IMG/VR virus record: IMGVR_UViG_3300036944_001259
Coordinates: 1 to 31,750 of that record
DNA from: a virus
Length of the DNA: 31,750 bases
Strand: one strand, 5' to 3'
Part shown: positions 9,101 to 15,267 of the stretch, piece after piece
Position numbering within the stretch: the first letter of the stretch is position 1
How the letters are laid out: each line of letters begins with the position of its first letter
Program-made: the position numbers and the translations under genes
The notes under the pieces: generated by a model
Told to the model about the DNA's origin: nothing
The model's database searches: none
The model's input: the letters and a program-made list of their open reading frames with translations, nothing else

Positions 9101-10737
9101 GCTCCACCCTCGCCAGTCCCAACGCCCTGGCCGCCGGGTTCACCAAGAACCGCAAGGCCCACATGGCACGGCCGCAGAAGGTTTCCGCCCTGGCCAGCTA
9201 TTGGGGACACGTCGCCACCACCTCCCACTACATCGCCTACGCCGAGCTCTGCCGGGACATGGGCGCCGCCTTCAAGACTCCCGAAATCCGCCGCGCCATC
9301 GAGGCCCGCTTCGGGAAAAAGATCGCCGGCACCTTTTCCCAATGGCTCGACGCCATCGCCCTCGATGGACAATTCCAGGCCACCGTTTCCCTGGCCTCCG
9401 CCGAGATCGGCCAGCGTGTTCTCGCCGGGCAGGCCGCCATCGGCCTGGCCTACAACCTTGGCGTCCTCCTCAAGCAAGCCAGCGCAGGCCTGGGCTTCCT
9501 CATGGAAATGCCCCTGAAGGATGCCGCCAAGGGGCTCATGCTCGCCCTGAGCAATCCGCAGTCCCTCACCAAGCTCTGGAACACCGAGACCATCCAGCAG
9601 CGCGTTCAATCCGGATTCTCCCCGGAAGACCGCCAGCTTCTTACCGTTGCCGACTCCAAGCCATCCCTCATCCTGGACCTACTCGCCGCCGGTCGACTCC
9701 CCATTGCCTGGACTGATGCCGCCATGACCACCCTCTCCGGCAGCGTGGCCTACCAGTTCCACCGCGCCGAGGCGATCAAGCAGGGCCTCACCGAGCAGCA
9801 GGCCGAGGAGATTGGACTCGCCGCCATGGATCGCGTGATCTTCCGCACCGCCCAGCCGAACCGCACCGCGGAGCGCAGCCTTGACGAGATCACCACCGCG
9901 CACCCCTTCATGCGGACGCTGTTCCAGTTCAAGAGTGACCCGCGCCAGAAGGCAGCCAATGCCTTCGAGGCCATCGCACAAAGAATTCGCGGAGAAATCG
10001 GCAACGCAGAAGCTGTCAGGAAAGTCTTTTTCAGTTGGTGCGTTTACGGCCTCATGGCCCAAGTCGCCGCTGATACCTGGAAAGCCATCTCCCGCGACGA
10101 TGACGACGACGACTATCAAAACTGGCAGCCGCTGGACTACGTCGCCGCCATGATCGCCGGACCCATCGCCGGAGTCACCTACGCAGGCAGCGCCATTGAT
10201 TTCCTGATCCACAAGCTGATCACCGGAAAGGCCTTCACCAACTCCGCCACACCGATCGAGGGAGCCCTCGCCGCCGGACTCGCCCAGATTTCCAAGGCAT
10301 CCAGCAGCCCGGAGAAGATCGACCTCAACGACATCGTGTCACTCACCCGTTCCCTTGGTCTCATCGCCACCGCCTTCGACCCCCGCGCCGCCGCCATCCC
10401 TGTGGCACTGAAGGCCGTGCGCGATGGCTACGGTATCGCCGAGAACACCGGCGACCTGTTCTTCGGAGAATCCCCAGCCGAGCAGATGCACCGGATCATT
10501 CGGGAAGCCAAGGCCGCCGACAAGAAGGCCAAGGAAACCGCCCCGCCCAAGCCCCTCACCAATCGCCAGCTCGCCCGCAAAGAAGTCCTCGACGGCCTGA
10601 CCCCACAGGAGCGCAGCCTGAAGGACCTCCCGGAAGCAATCCGCCGGGAGGCCATCGACAAAATCCTCCAGACCCTGCCCGAGAACGAGCGGGAATCCTA
10701 CAAGCTCCGCCTCCAAAACGCCGGGATTCTCCCCTAA
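3184..10737 (+). CDS. Giant polyvalent ejection protein (gp16-like, LPD38-type C-terminus)
   Basis: At 2517 aa this is the largest gene in the window. It occupies the third slot of the ejection-protein trio and is about twice the length of T7 gp16. In order: a helical N-terminus; a small-residue hydrophobic region around residues 475-600, including EYTEEAAQQATDRAL as seen in phage polyvalent proteins; long helical stretches; a compositionally different segment (about 1066-1423) with YFDTPAGQISFHQF at 1207-1220 and LYHGSR at 1293-1298, the latter weakly resembling an ADP-ribosyltransferase start; more coiled helices; and a C-terminus from about 2185 (FHRAEAIKQGLTEQQAEEIG ... hydrophobic 2276-2298, acidic DDDDDD run, hydrophobic 2318-2343) typical of LPD38-type ends. 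I see no lytic transglycosylase or HExxH motif. Its likely role is delivery with the DNA and formation of the inner-membrane channel. ATG 3184 is used; no Shine-Dalgarno sequence. Confidence 0.8.
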   Translation: MVDIPLPSPPDYLPDYTGPAPTMPVSQDPATATNAALFGDGNQVFQGTPRTDRQNAGDFLNVPPPAPDATPSSLDIATGRKTTIPEDTAWGAFQTLKANPKTLDEPQPDGTTLRARLTDTVSSYYEERKAYGQKPFPTHAEQAVAARNAHHEKIFSGLDKLDAALTPEQKAALDDRAKLAPDPDAYRARAVNFQYLRDLGAPVTQENYPIARSAYAVQLGLPADADDKTLYSAIGNRQRLATETTKTLSTAIQKATETVLKGDGRPDIRDQQLKELLAATPEEHKSFVRQQFTNSWKDARDLARQAKPVVDQIMPLLLKGATAKEGSISDTFGSQFEEAGALLPADQPGGNPMREAVLAQLEGKMKALDPEQFASFSRGYEALAHGTGNIARGTFDMGVALRQWSDETAKKAGMELPGTERRANAAAAHEDARKMRNLTASTAGSFRRKDDGFFRNGLLSATESVPYTLLAFEGPAGFALMSSSMGGQSFQDARQANPNASPARQAEAALVSGALQAGIETVFDRAGLKMAKMKVPGLFAALNKSGVTNATGRAAVTGTAAALGIATTEYTEEAAQQATDRALQDMALSLSGIDPTTNWKNFFNDWNPASGSQVSMDTLGAILPYALIGGGAASFRNYRFADTLQRSTPILRATGLPEERVQAIATAPSLEAATAELRSAWNDGLDLAAATQQRQKLSAIAQETAAFYGQSPIQVIQPEANDFTGETTFRLNLPDVPARDFETLDEAFDALRDYRANQVADDLDTLNDATRQDLIDFMTGEYSAAANIRVTDRTNVDVTPDEAVKRGLATREQITERLRIHAMQEGVDVADLDLSSLRIHARRFSERMRDGSLRQTVEYFQGADPLNVAEDIAETYWTAALDEGLLRHDEIVGWIRQAEQATGNIYLDPNHDSTGARSQLQLIEALSAFSREYLAGNVADERLPEKFRRWLHTLIATAAQTFRHAATLLRSKPLMDAVKDGRIDSKFVALIADSVGLNQAETDRRFQNDYQAQLAAEAMGGVPEISEAARGMLPHPETARQRQHPLAGELQRLYDSLKTPTRRRRKDGSTIDSTQRANSFFLPIGEWESPDDVRQSLNEKGFAFDTPAALLSALDDSLNYNLKSYATQGGMLDQSFSVGRADSTGFTPTMSAGQWAEEWQKNARSPAHKAHKDWIIQTLRDLAQAQGWNWGWQKDEQATHPFKWVIYFDTPAGQISFHQFKPDTLPNPKAEGTKAKIQSLRKDLQNQLEDPAFPPLQISGKAKQELEKLVLTPDSSAQTAKEQLLKGFTLADLYHGSRSTKAALYKLENGFNGVPSLASDPIRQAVSSYQKHLTSKTEGIAKLEQEIAALEAIPDTIPTNLYSGTWDQQIGKQAERLKDLEKKFPGSLSPEGEAPAREPGNSAGGISHLSRPESLQKNTDSSTSFSLSASAIGDLEKLIAQKLTEGPAERAQILQTLRNRLAGVLQRQEDIANGVHPLLKRGSLDPVATDRLRQRELSAQIHAIISAFPPEVRGKVNFDSTTLLDADGPRSVVNAMKSVINRLDEALEPYLQEQYLDALAKLIDLGNPVRKAGETSKSKLTPETQRTFDLAVEATRLTPTELSARLIGTEAAIADLSNDPDADGKELVRLTLTLNFLETFGALHTRSAAELEHAHQQLLSIYSSGRMTRRILDDAQREERAAWRKEILESLGLPYGANDHQHTTGTSKKGLAAAGEMLQSLRLGMSSFHQVMEWILPKSTTARMMQAEERKAATASTRLKLEAHDRFNEFFASRMGLKTRRQRNALLARLSERKDTDIRLLEGIRTKAEKLTIEQAQRVLRGQMNTGWENDRVAMESLRQAYAEFQLLPKKNRDAREFIRFDRVTQRGNESPLIASQLELLNYYLTAQQAEYLPALDKWGFTEDVLTAIKDKLEPETLALADFLATEYADGYHRLNPVHRAITGMDMPQIRNYSPGRFENAKGAANDALDAFGSTLASPNALAAGFTKNRKAHMARPQKVSALASYWGHVATTSHYIAYAELCRDMGAAFKTPEIRRAIEARFGKKIAGTFSQWLDAIALDGQFQATVSLASAEIGQRVLAGQAAIGLAYNLGVLLKQASAGLGFLMEMPLKDAAKGLMLALSNPQSLTKLWNTETIQQRVQSGFSPEDRQLLTVADSKPSLILDLLAAGRLPIAWTDAAMTTLSGSVAYQFHRAEAIKQGLTEQQAEEIGLAAMDRVIFRTAQPNRTAERSLDEITTAHPFMRTLFQFKSDPRQKAANAFEAIAQRIRGEIGNAEAVRKVFFSWCVYGLMAQVAADTWKAISRDDDDDDYQNWQPLDYVAAMIAGPIAGVTYAGSAIDFLIHKLITGKAFTNSATPIEGALAAGLAQISKASSSPEKIDLNDIVSLTRSLGLIATAFDPRAAAIPVALKAVRDGYGIAENTGDLFFGESPAEQMHRIIREAKAADKKAKETAPPKPLTNRQLARKEVLDGLTPQERSLKDLPEAIRREAIDKILQTLPENERESYKLRLQNAGILP
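7344..7405 (+). repeat. Palindromic (REP-like) element inserted in frame inside the giant gene
   Basis: Two back-to-back hairpins lie within coding sequence. CCTCTCCC (7344-7351), loop CGGA, GGGAGAGG (7356-7363) is a perfect 8-bp stem. CCAGCGC (7366-7372) pairs perfectly with GCGCTGG (7388-7394). GCGAGA (7371-7376) can also pair with TCTCGC (7400-7405). The encoded peptide is Gly/Ser/Pro/Glu-rich and looks unstructured, between two helical regions. The density of perfect stems in about 60 bp is unlike the rest of the gene and resembles a REP/RPE-type palindromic insertion. Confidence 0.6.
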
Positions 10738-10740
10738 TCC

Positions 10741-10756
10741 CTCGCCGCCTGTTCAA
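10741..10756 (+). repeat. Intergenic direct repeat, copy 2
   Basis: CTCGCCGCCTGTTCAA matches 15 of 16 bases of copy 1 at 3130-3145. It lies 3 bp after the stop of the giant gene and 35 bp before the next start, the same placement as copy 1. Confidence 0.45.
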
Positions 10757-10791
10757 TTCATCCCACGGATTGACCCTGCCACCCTCCCGGC

Positions 10792-11076
10792 ATGGCAGAC
10801 CTAGCCGGAAACAATCCCATCACCGCCACCGGGGACTACGACGTCCCCACCATCGCCGGGCAGAAGTATCTCCTCCGCTTTGCAGGCACTGGCTACGCCA
10901 TCACCCTGAAGACCTACGACGGTCCGACTGACAGCTTCGTAAACGTCGACAACGGCACCTTTCCGGGAGCCGATGGAGAAACCGAGGCCCGCCTGATCGC
11001 GCCTTCCACCACCCTCCGCATCACTGTCGGAACCTGGGCATCTAACATTGGCGTCACTCTCATTCCTGTAGTTTGA
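10792..11076 (+). CDS. Small beta-rich late protein of unknown function
   Basis: A 94 aa protein built of alternating short hydrophobic strands (YLLRFAGTGYAITLKTY, ARLIAPSTTLRITVGTW, IGVTLIPVV) and Gly/Asp turns, which suggests a small beta sandwich. There is no signal peptide or enzyme motif. It follows the giant ejection gene across a 54-bp gap and is followed after 2 bp by the tail glycosidase-like gene. It could be a tail accessory, chaperone or head-decoration-like protein; I do not recognise a family. The ATG lacks a Shine-Dalgarno sequence. Confidence 0.7.
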   Translation: MADLAGNNPITATGDYDVPTIAGQKYLLRFAGTGYAITLKTYDGPTDSFVNVDNGTFPGADGETEARLIAPSTTLRITVGTWASNIGVTLIPVV

Positions 11077-11078
11077 CC

Positions 11079-13022
11079 ATGGATGGAATCAAAGCCACCG
11101 CTGGAATCGCGCAACCTTCCAGAGGAATACTCGGCGGCGGAGGCATCCTTGCCAGTGATTCCTCATTTGCGTGGCCATTCCCCACCATTCTCCCCGACAT
11201 CTGGATCCTTCCACAGGATCGGAGCAGCCTTGCTGCCAATACGACCGACGCATCCCGCCCAAGTGTAGGGAGCACCGTAGCCATCGCGCGGGATAAAAGC
11301 GGCAATGCTCGGAATGCCAGCCAAACGACAGCTTCCGCCCGGCCAATCCTTCGGAAAAGTGCTATTCTCGGCCGCGATGCGTTGGAGTTCAACATCAACA
11401 CCGACATCATGGCGTTCCCGAGCGTGACCGGGAAAACCTTCGTCACGATCATGATGGCCGGAGCCTTCGGGCGGGTCGACGGTGACCAGGGAGAACTTGT
11501 TTCAATCAACGGCTCCGGCGGATTCATGGTAGGAGTAAACAACTCCCGCAGCCGAACAGGCCGAAGCTTGGTCGCATGGGACGCAACAGCTAACAGCCCG
11601 ACTTTCACCCGTGACCAAATGGTGGTCTTAACAGCGACCGCCTCCGCCTCTGGTCAATCGATCGCCACGGGCAGCGGCACCGCGGCCACGACCGGCACCG
11701 TACCCACGTTCAACGGCATCCTAGAAATCGGATACCAGGGGGCTCTCAATAATGTCGCGCCGTGGAACATGGTGGAACTGGCAATCTTCTATCGTGCCCT
11801 CACCACAGAAGAGAAAACCACCATCCGCAACTACCTCGCCCGCACCAAAACAGCGGAGACCGTAACCAGCTATTTGAAGAGCACCACGGACCGGGTGATC
11901 CGCACCGCGAAAACCACCTTCACAGCGGGCAGTCTTGCTGGCCAACTGATGATGCGGCCAGGAACCAGCTATCCACAGGAGTTTCTCCGGGATTCGGCCA
12001 TGGCAATGCGGTCTCGTCCGGAAATGTTTACCGCCAGTGAAATGGCGGACCGCGTCACATGGTTTCTAGCCAAGCGAATTGACGGGATCATGCCTGAAGG
12101 GATTCAGGTTTCAGACAGCCAAGGCATCGTCGCAGGAGGCGCGATCATGACCACCCTGAACAAAGGGCTCGCCGCCGCTGACAGTCCCTACGAGCTGGTT
12201 GACATTATTTATTCCCACTACCTAAAGACAGGCTCCCCCTCGCTCTACGTTGCGACCAAGAGCGACACTGATGCCGTGCTGGCATCCGTTACCATCACGA
12301 ATCACCTAGTATTCATCGCGGACAATGTCACTCCGTCTGCCATCCAGCCAGGCTTTGGATTTCAAGACTCAATCGCGTCCAGTGGCTACGAACTTATGTG
12401 TTCAGTTCTACGATACAGGGCACACTCCCAGCTTGCAGCCCTCGCCATCGCCGCCGGGGATTCTGCATCTGCCACCACCTACGCTGCTGCCCTGCCACTG
12501 ATCCAAACGTCTCTTGATACCTACCTCTGGGACAATAGCACCGGCCTTTATAAAAATGCCAGTATCCGGAACCAGCAACACGCCATCGCCGGAAATCTAT
12601 ATGCAGTCGTCACGGGTGCAGCCGGATCACGGGCCGCAACCATCATGGCGCTACTTGCTGCCGACTACACCGGCGCGCCGTTTACGCTCAACGGTGCCGT
12701 CCGGCATCTCCGCGCAGGAGTCTACTGGTCGGATTTCCGCTTTTTCCCTGGCTATGCGGACTACTACCAAAACGGCCCTTTCTGGGCCACGTTCACCGGA
12801 TGGCTCGAAAAGGCCTTCCGCCTCACTGGCTACACCAGCCTTGCGGAAGACGTCCGCACAAAAATCAAGACGTTCCAAACAGGCACCAGCGATGCAAATT
12901 TCCCAATAGAGGCCTATCACCCAGCATCCAGCTATCTGAGCGGAGCTCCCTATAATGGATCGGTCAATTACGTGGCATCCATTTGCATGCCGCTTGTAGG
13001 AAACAACTCAGAACTCCGATAA
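11079..13022 (+). CDS. Tail fibre/spike with lectin-like and six-hairpin glycosidase-like domains
   Basis: A 647 aa protein. Residues about 38-255 (WILPQDRSSLAANTTDASR..., DKSGNARNASQ, GRDALEF, LEIGYQG, MVELAIFYRALTTEEKTTI) follow the pattern of a concanavalin/LamG-like jelly roll as used in phage tail proteins. Residues about 270-630 resemble an (alpha/alpha)6 six-hairpin glycosidase: FLRDS at 302-306 with a candidate acid D305, repeated paired helices with LAALAIAAGD and LDTYLWDNSTGLYKNAS, and a final YYQNGPFWATFTGWLEKAF. Such enzymes trim surface glycans, and at this position the protein would be a receptor-binding depolymerase. Base composition is less GC-biased than in the flanking genes, in keeping with host-range module exchange. 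Catalytic activity is inferred from the fold pattern only. ATG 11079 is chosen over the TTG at 11073, which overlaps the upstream stop. Confidence 0.65.
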   Translation: MDGIKATAGIAQPSRGILGGGGILASDSSFAWPFPTILPDIWILPQDRSSLAANTTDASRPSVGSTVAIARDKSGNARNASQTTASARPILRKSAILGRDALEFNINTDIMAFPSVTGKTFVTIMMAGAFGRVDGDQGELVSINGSGGFMVGVNNSRSRTGRSLVAWDATANSPTFTRDQMVVLTATASASGQSIATGSGTAATTGTVPTFNGILEIGYQGALNNVAPWNMVELAIFYRALTTEEKTTIRNYLARTKTAETVTSYLKSTTDRVIRTAKTTFTAGSLAGQLMMRPGTSYPQEFLRDSAMAMRSRPEMFTASEMADRVTWFLAKRIDGIMPEGIQVSDSQGIVAGGAIMTTLNKGLAAADSPYELVDIIYSHYLKTGSPSLYVATKSDTDAVLASVTITNHLVFIADNVTPSAIQPGFGFQDSIASSGYELMCSVLRYRAHSQLAALAIAAGDSASATTYAAALPLIQTSLDTYLWDNSTGLYKNASIRNQQHAIAGNLYAVVTGAAGSRAATIMALLAADYTGAPFTLNGAVRHLRAGVYWSDFRFFPGYADYYQNGPFWATFTGWLEKAFRLTGYTSLAEDVRTKIKTFQTGTSDANFPIEAYHPASSYLSGAPYNGSVNYVASICMPLVGNNSELR

Positions 13023-13023
13023 A

Positions 13024-13602
13024 ATGAGAGCCATCGCCACCCACCAAGGATACACCGAAGGCCTGGAGCATAGCTCTGGGACTGAGCGGCTGTTCCGTGA
13101 GGTGGTTCGGAAATTTGCCAGCCCTGAGATGCTGTGTTTAGATCCTCGACAGTGGGATTCCGACCCGAAGTCAGTTGTCGGCTATCTCGCTCGCTCCAAA
13201 GTGACTGAGGTGGCATCCATCGGTTATTCCTACGGCGGTGGCTATGCCGCACAGCGGTTCGCTCGCGAGTGCATGAAACAAGGCATCACGATCAAGCTGA
13301 TGCTCCTTTGCGATCCAGTCTATCGCCCGCTCTGGCTCCCGCCATGGCATATCCTCCAGCCCTTCGCGATCCGGTCGCTGATGCCGAAGGCCGCGACGAT
13401 CGACATCCCACGCTCGGTCGAAGAAGTCCATTGGGCCCGGCAGCGGCTCAGTCTGCCGATGGCGCACGACCTCCGCAACGAGTGGTCGCAGACGGTGATT
13501 CATCCGCCACAGGTTCTGCCCTACGGCCACACGGCCATCGACGAAAGCCCGGAATGGTTCCGCCTCGTTCGGGAAAAACTCACCAAGTTTGCCTCATCAT
13601 GA
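13024..13602 (+). CDS. Alpha/beta hydrolase (esterase/lipase-like)
   Basis: A 192 aa protein with a clear nucleophile elbow GYSYGGG (Ser69), preceded by a strand (VTEVASIGYSYGG) and followed by a helix. D97 in LLCDPVYRP and H169 in GHTAIDES are placed to complete a Ser-Asp-His triad. It is short for the fold and has no visible signal peptide. It begins 2 bp after the tail gene and overlaps the amidase by 4 bp (ATGA), so it may act with either: as a tail-borne deacetylase of surface polymer, or in lysis, as LysB-type esterases do in phages of lipid-coated hosts. The substrate cannot be read from the sequence. Confidence 0.75.
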   Translation: MRAIATHQGYTEGLEHSSGTERLFREVVRKFASPEMLCLDPRQWDSDPKSVVGYLARSKVTEVASIGYSYGGGYAAQRFARECMKQGITIKLMLLCDPVYRPLWLPPWHILQPFAIRSLMPKAATIDIPRSVEEVHWARQRLSLPMAHDLRNEWSQTVIHPPQVLPYGHTAIDESPEWFRLVREKLTKFASS

Positions 13603-14180
13603 ACATCACCCCCGACCATTGGCTCGATACAGCCAAGCGAGTTCCCCTCGAAGGCGGCAGCCCGATGGGAACCCGCCGATTCCTCGTGATTCACTTCACC
13701 TCTGGTGCGACAGGACTCTCGAGCATCAACTTCTGGAAGACTCCGGAGGCCAAAGGCGCATCCGCTCACATTGTGATCGACCGTGACGGCACCGTTTACC
13801 AGTGCCGACCATTTAACCGGACCTGCGGCCATGCCGGGAAATCCTCGTGGAAAGGCTTCTCTGGCCTGAACTCCTGCTCGATCGGCATCGAACTTGCCAA
13901 CGCCGGGGACAACCCGACTCTCGCTCGCAAGTGGTCCAAGCTGCCATTGGTGAAGGCGCGGCACAAAAACGGCGGGCCGGAGAAGGAGTGGGAAGCCTAC
14001 ACACCCGAGCAAATCGCCGCATGCGAAGCGGTGAGCAAGGCGCTCGTTGCCCGCTACAATCTGGACGACGTCGTTGGTCACGATGACATCGCGCCATCGA
14101 GGAAGGTTGATCCCGGCCCAGCATTCCCCATGGAAACACTCCGCGAGGCCTGCGGATTCAAGGGAATGCCCAATCAATGA
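13599..14180 (+). CDS. N-acetylmuramoyl-L-alanine amidase (endolysin, Amidase_2 type)
   Basis: A 193 aa protein. It matches the AmpD/Amidase_2 fold: strand FLVIHFTSG with zinc ligand H32, AHIVIDRDGTVYQ at 57-68, the SIGIELAN core at 94-101, and the C-terminal motif GHDDIAPSRKVDPGPAF carrying H161, K169 and D171, the expected second and third zinc ligands and catalytic Lys. The reaction is cleavage of the amide bond between N-acetylmuramic acid and L-alanine in peptidoglycan, so this is the phage lysin. There is no separate cell-wall-binding domain or signal peptide, hence a holin-type partner is expected. It overlaps its neighbours by 4 bp on both sides. Its N-terminus (ITPDHWLDTAK) resembles that of the next gene. 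Confidence 0.92.
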   Translation: MNITPDHWLDTAKRVPLEGGSPMGTRRFLVIHFTSGATGLSSINFWKTPEAKGASAHIVIDRDGTVYQCRPFNRTCGHAGKSSWKGFSGLNSCSIGIELANAGDNPTLARKWSKLPLVKARHKNGGPEKEWEAYTPEQIAACEAVSKALVARYNLDDVVGHDDIAPSRKVDPGPAFPMETLREACGFKGMPNQ

Positions 14181-14821
14181 CCCCGGATCACTGGATTTCA
14201 TTGGCCAAGGTTTTCGGGGGTGCCCTCGGGGCGATCATCACCGCCGGGATTCCCGGCTTGATGTACCTCTCAAAGATCCGGCGCGAGGACATGGCCAAGC
14301 TCGAAGCCGATGCCGCACGTCGCCGTGATGACCTGATGAATCACGTCACGAAGGAATGCTTCCGCCTGATCAGGGCCAGCATGGAACAGGCTGCTGAGGA
14401 GGCAGGAGTCCTTGAAACTTACGTGATCCGACTGATGTTTGCGACCGGCTTCTCGGTTTCAGCACCACTCGTTCGCCGACAAGTCATGGTGGACACCTCC
14501 GGGGCGTCCATTGCCCTAATGCAGTCCGATGATCAAAAGACGAGATACCAACTCACGGCTCCAGCGCCTTACGAGATCCAGACGCACAGCCACCCGGAGG
14601 CGGAAGAGGTGACTGTCGTTTACGGAATGATGGAAGACCTCGACAGCGGAAAAGTTTACTACCCTGGCGATATTTGGACGATTCCGCCAAACACCGCGCA
14701 CCGGGTTCTCTTCTACTCAGGCACGACGGTCTGCATCGAGGTCCGTCCGCCGCTGCCGCTCCTTCGCGACGTTCCTCTCGATCTTGAGCATCTCCACCTC
14801 ATCGGTGGCGGCAGACCCTAA
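14177..14821 (+). CDS. Membrane-anchored coiled-coil protein with C-terminal cupin domain
   Basis: A 214 aa protein. Residues 10-31 (AKVFGGALGAIITAGIPGLMYL) form one transmembrane helix; residues 33-75 are a charged amphipathic helix likely to be a coiled coil; residues 105-195 form a cupin barrel with metal-binding pattern H137-x-H139, E143 or E144, the YYPGDIWTIPPNTAHRV turn and H175. Its position directly after the amidase is where a holin or spanin would be expected, and the membrane/coiled-coil half resembles such proteins, but the cupin half is unusual. It ends 3 bp inside the convergent minus-strand gene. The function is unknown; a lysis role is inferred from context only. Confidence 0.75.
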   Translation: MTPDHWISLAKVFGGALGAIITAGIPGLMYLSKIRREDMAKLEADAARRRDDLMNHVTKECFRLIRASMEQAAEEAGVLETYVIRLMFATGFSVSAPLVRRQVMVDTSGASIALMQSDDQKTRYQLTAPAPYEIQTHSHPEAEEVTVVYGMMEDLDSGKVYYPGDIWTIPPNTAHRVLFYSGTTVCIEVRPPLPLLRDVPLDLEHLHLIGGGRP

Positions 14822-15249
14822 AGCTTATCCGCAGCGCGCTTCGCGGCTTTGACGATGAAGTCGACCTCGATGGGGTTTCGCTCGCGGATGATCTTCCGGA
14901 AAGTCGCCATCGCGGTCAGTTCGTGCGTAGGCGCTTTCACTCTTGCGTAGTCGTCCGGAAGAGCGTTCGCCTTCTTGACCTTGTCCTCGGTCCATAGCGC
15001 GTAGATCGCCTTGTAGACGTCGCTCGCAGGCTTGAGTCCAAGCCCTTTGGTGAGGATGACGGAAACCGTCTCCCATCGCACGCGCCTGTTATTCGTGACC
15101 TTCCAGACGGTCGATTTCGACATTTTGAGCGCCTTCCCAACATCGCCCAGGGTCAGGCCCTTGCCTTCGATGAGCGCCAGCACTTCACTTCCGTAGGTAG
15201 CCTTCATTTCGTCGAGAAGCCTGCGCTCGCGCTCGCGTTTCGGCAACAA
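14818..15249 (-). CDS. Helix-turn-helix DNA-binding protein
   Basis: A 143 aa protein. Residues 20-60 (SEVLALIEGKGLTLGDVGKALKMSKSTVWKVTNN) form a helix-turn-helix of the Xre/homeodomain-like type; the rest is helical and basic. No ATG fits the full frame; the candidates are TTG at 15249 or 15246, or an internal ATG at 15207 that still keeps the HTH. As the most distal gene of the early operon, converging on the late operon with a 4-bp stop overlap (14818-14821), it could be a late-gene activator or a regulator of the early/late change. That is inference; the DNA it binds is not known. Confidence 0.7.
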   Translation of the reverse strand: MLPKRERERRLLDEMKATYGSEVLALIEGKGLTLGDVGKALKMSKSTVWKVTNNRRVRWETVSVILTKGLGLKPASDVYKAIYALWTEDKVKKANALPDDYARVKAPTHELTAMATFRKIIRERNPIEVDFIVKAAKRAADKL

Positions 15250-15267
15250 TAAAGATGGGCACTAAAA

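Noticed and set aside
14818-14870. Bidirectional terminator at the convergence of the late and early operons (CCGC...GCGG hairpin).
   Set aside because: The stem is short and imperfect, lies in the coding sequence of the HTH gene, and no T-run follows on either strand.
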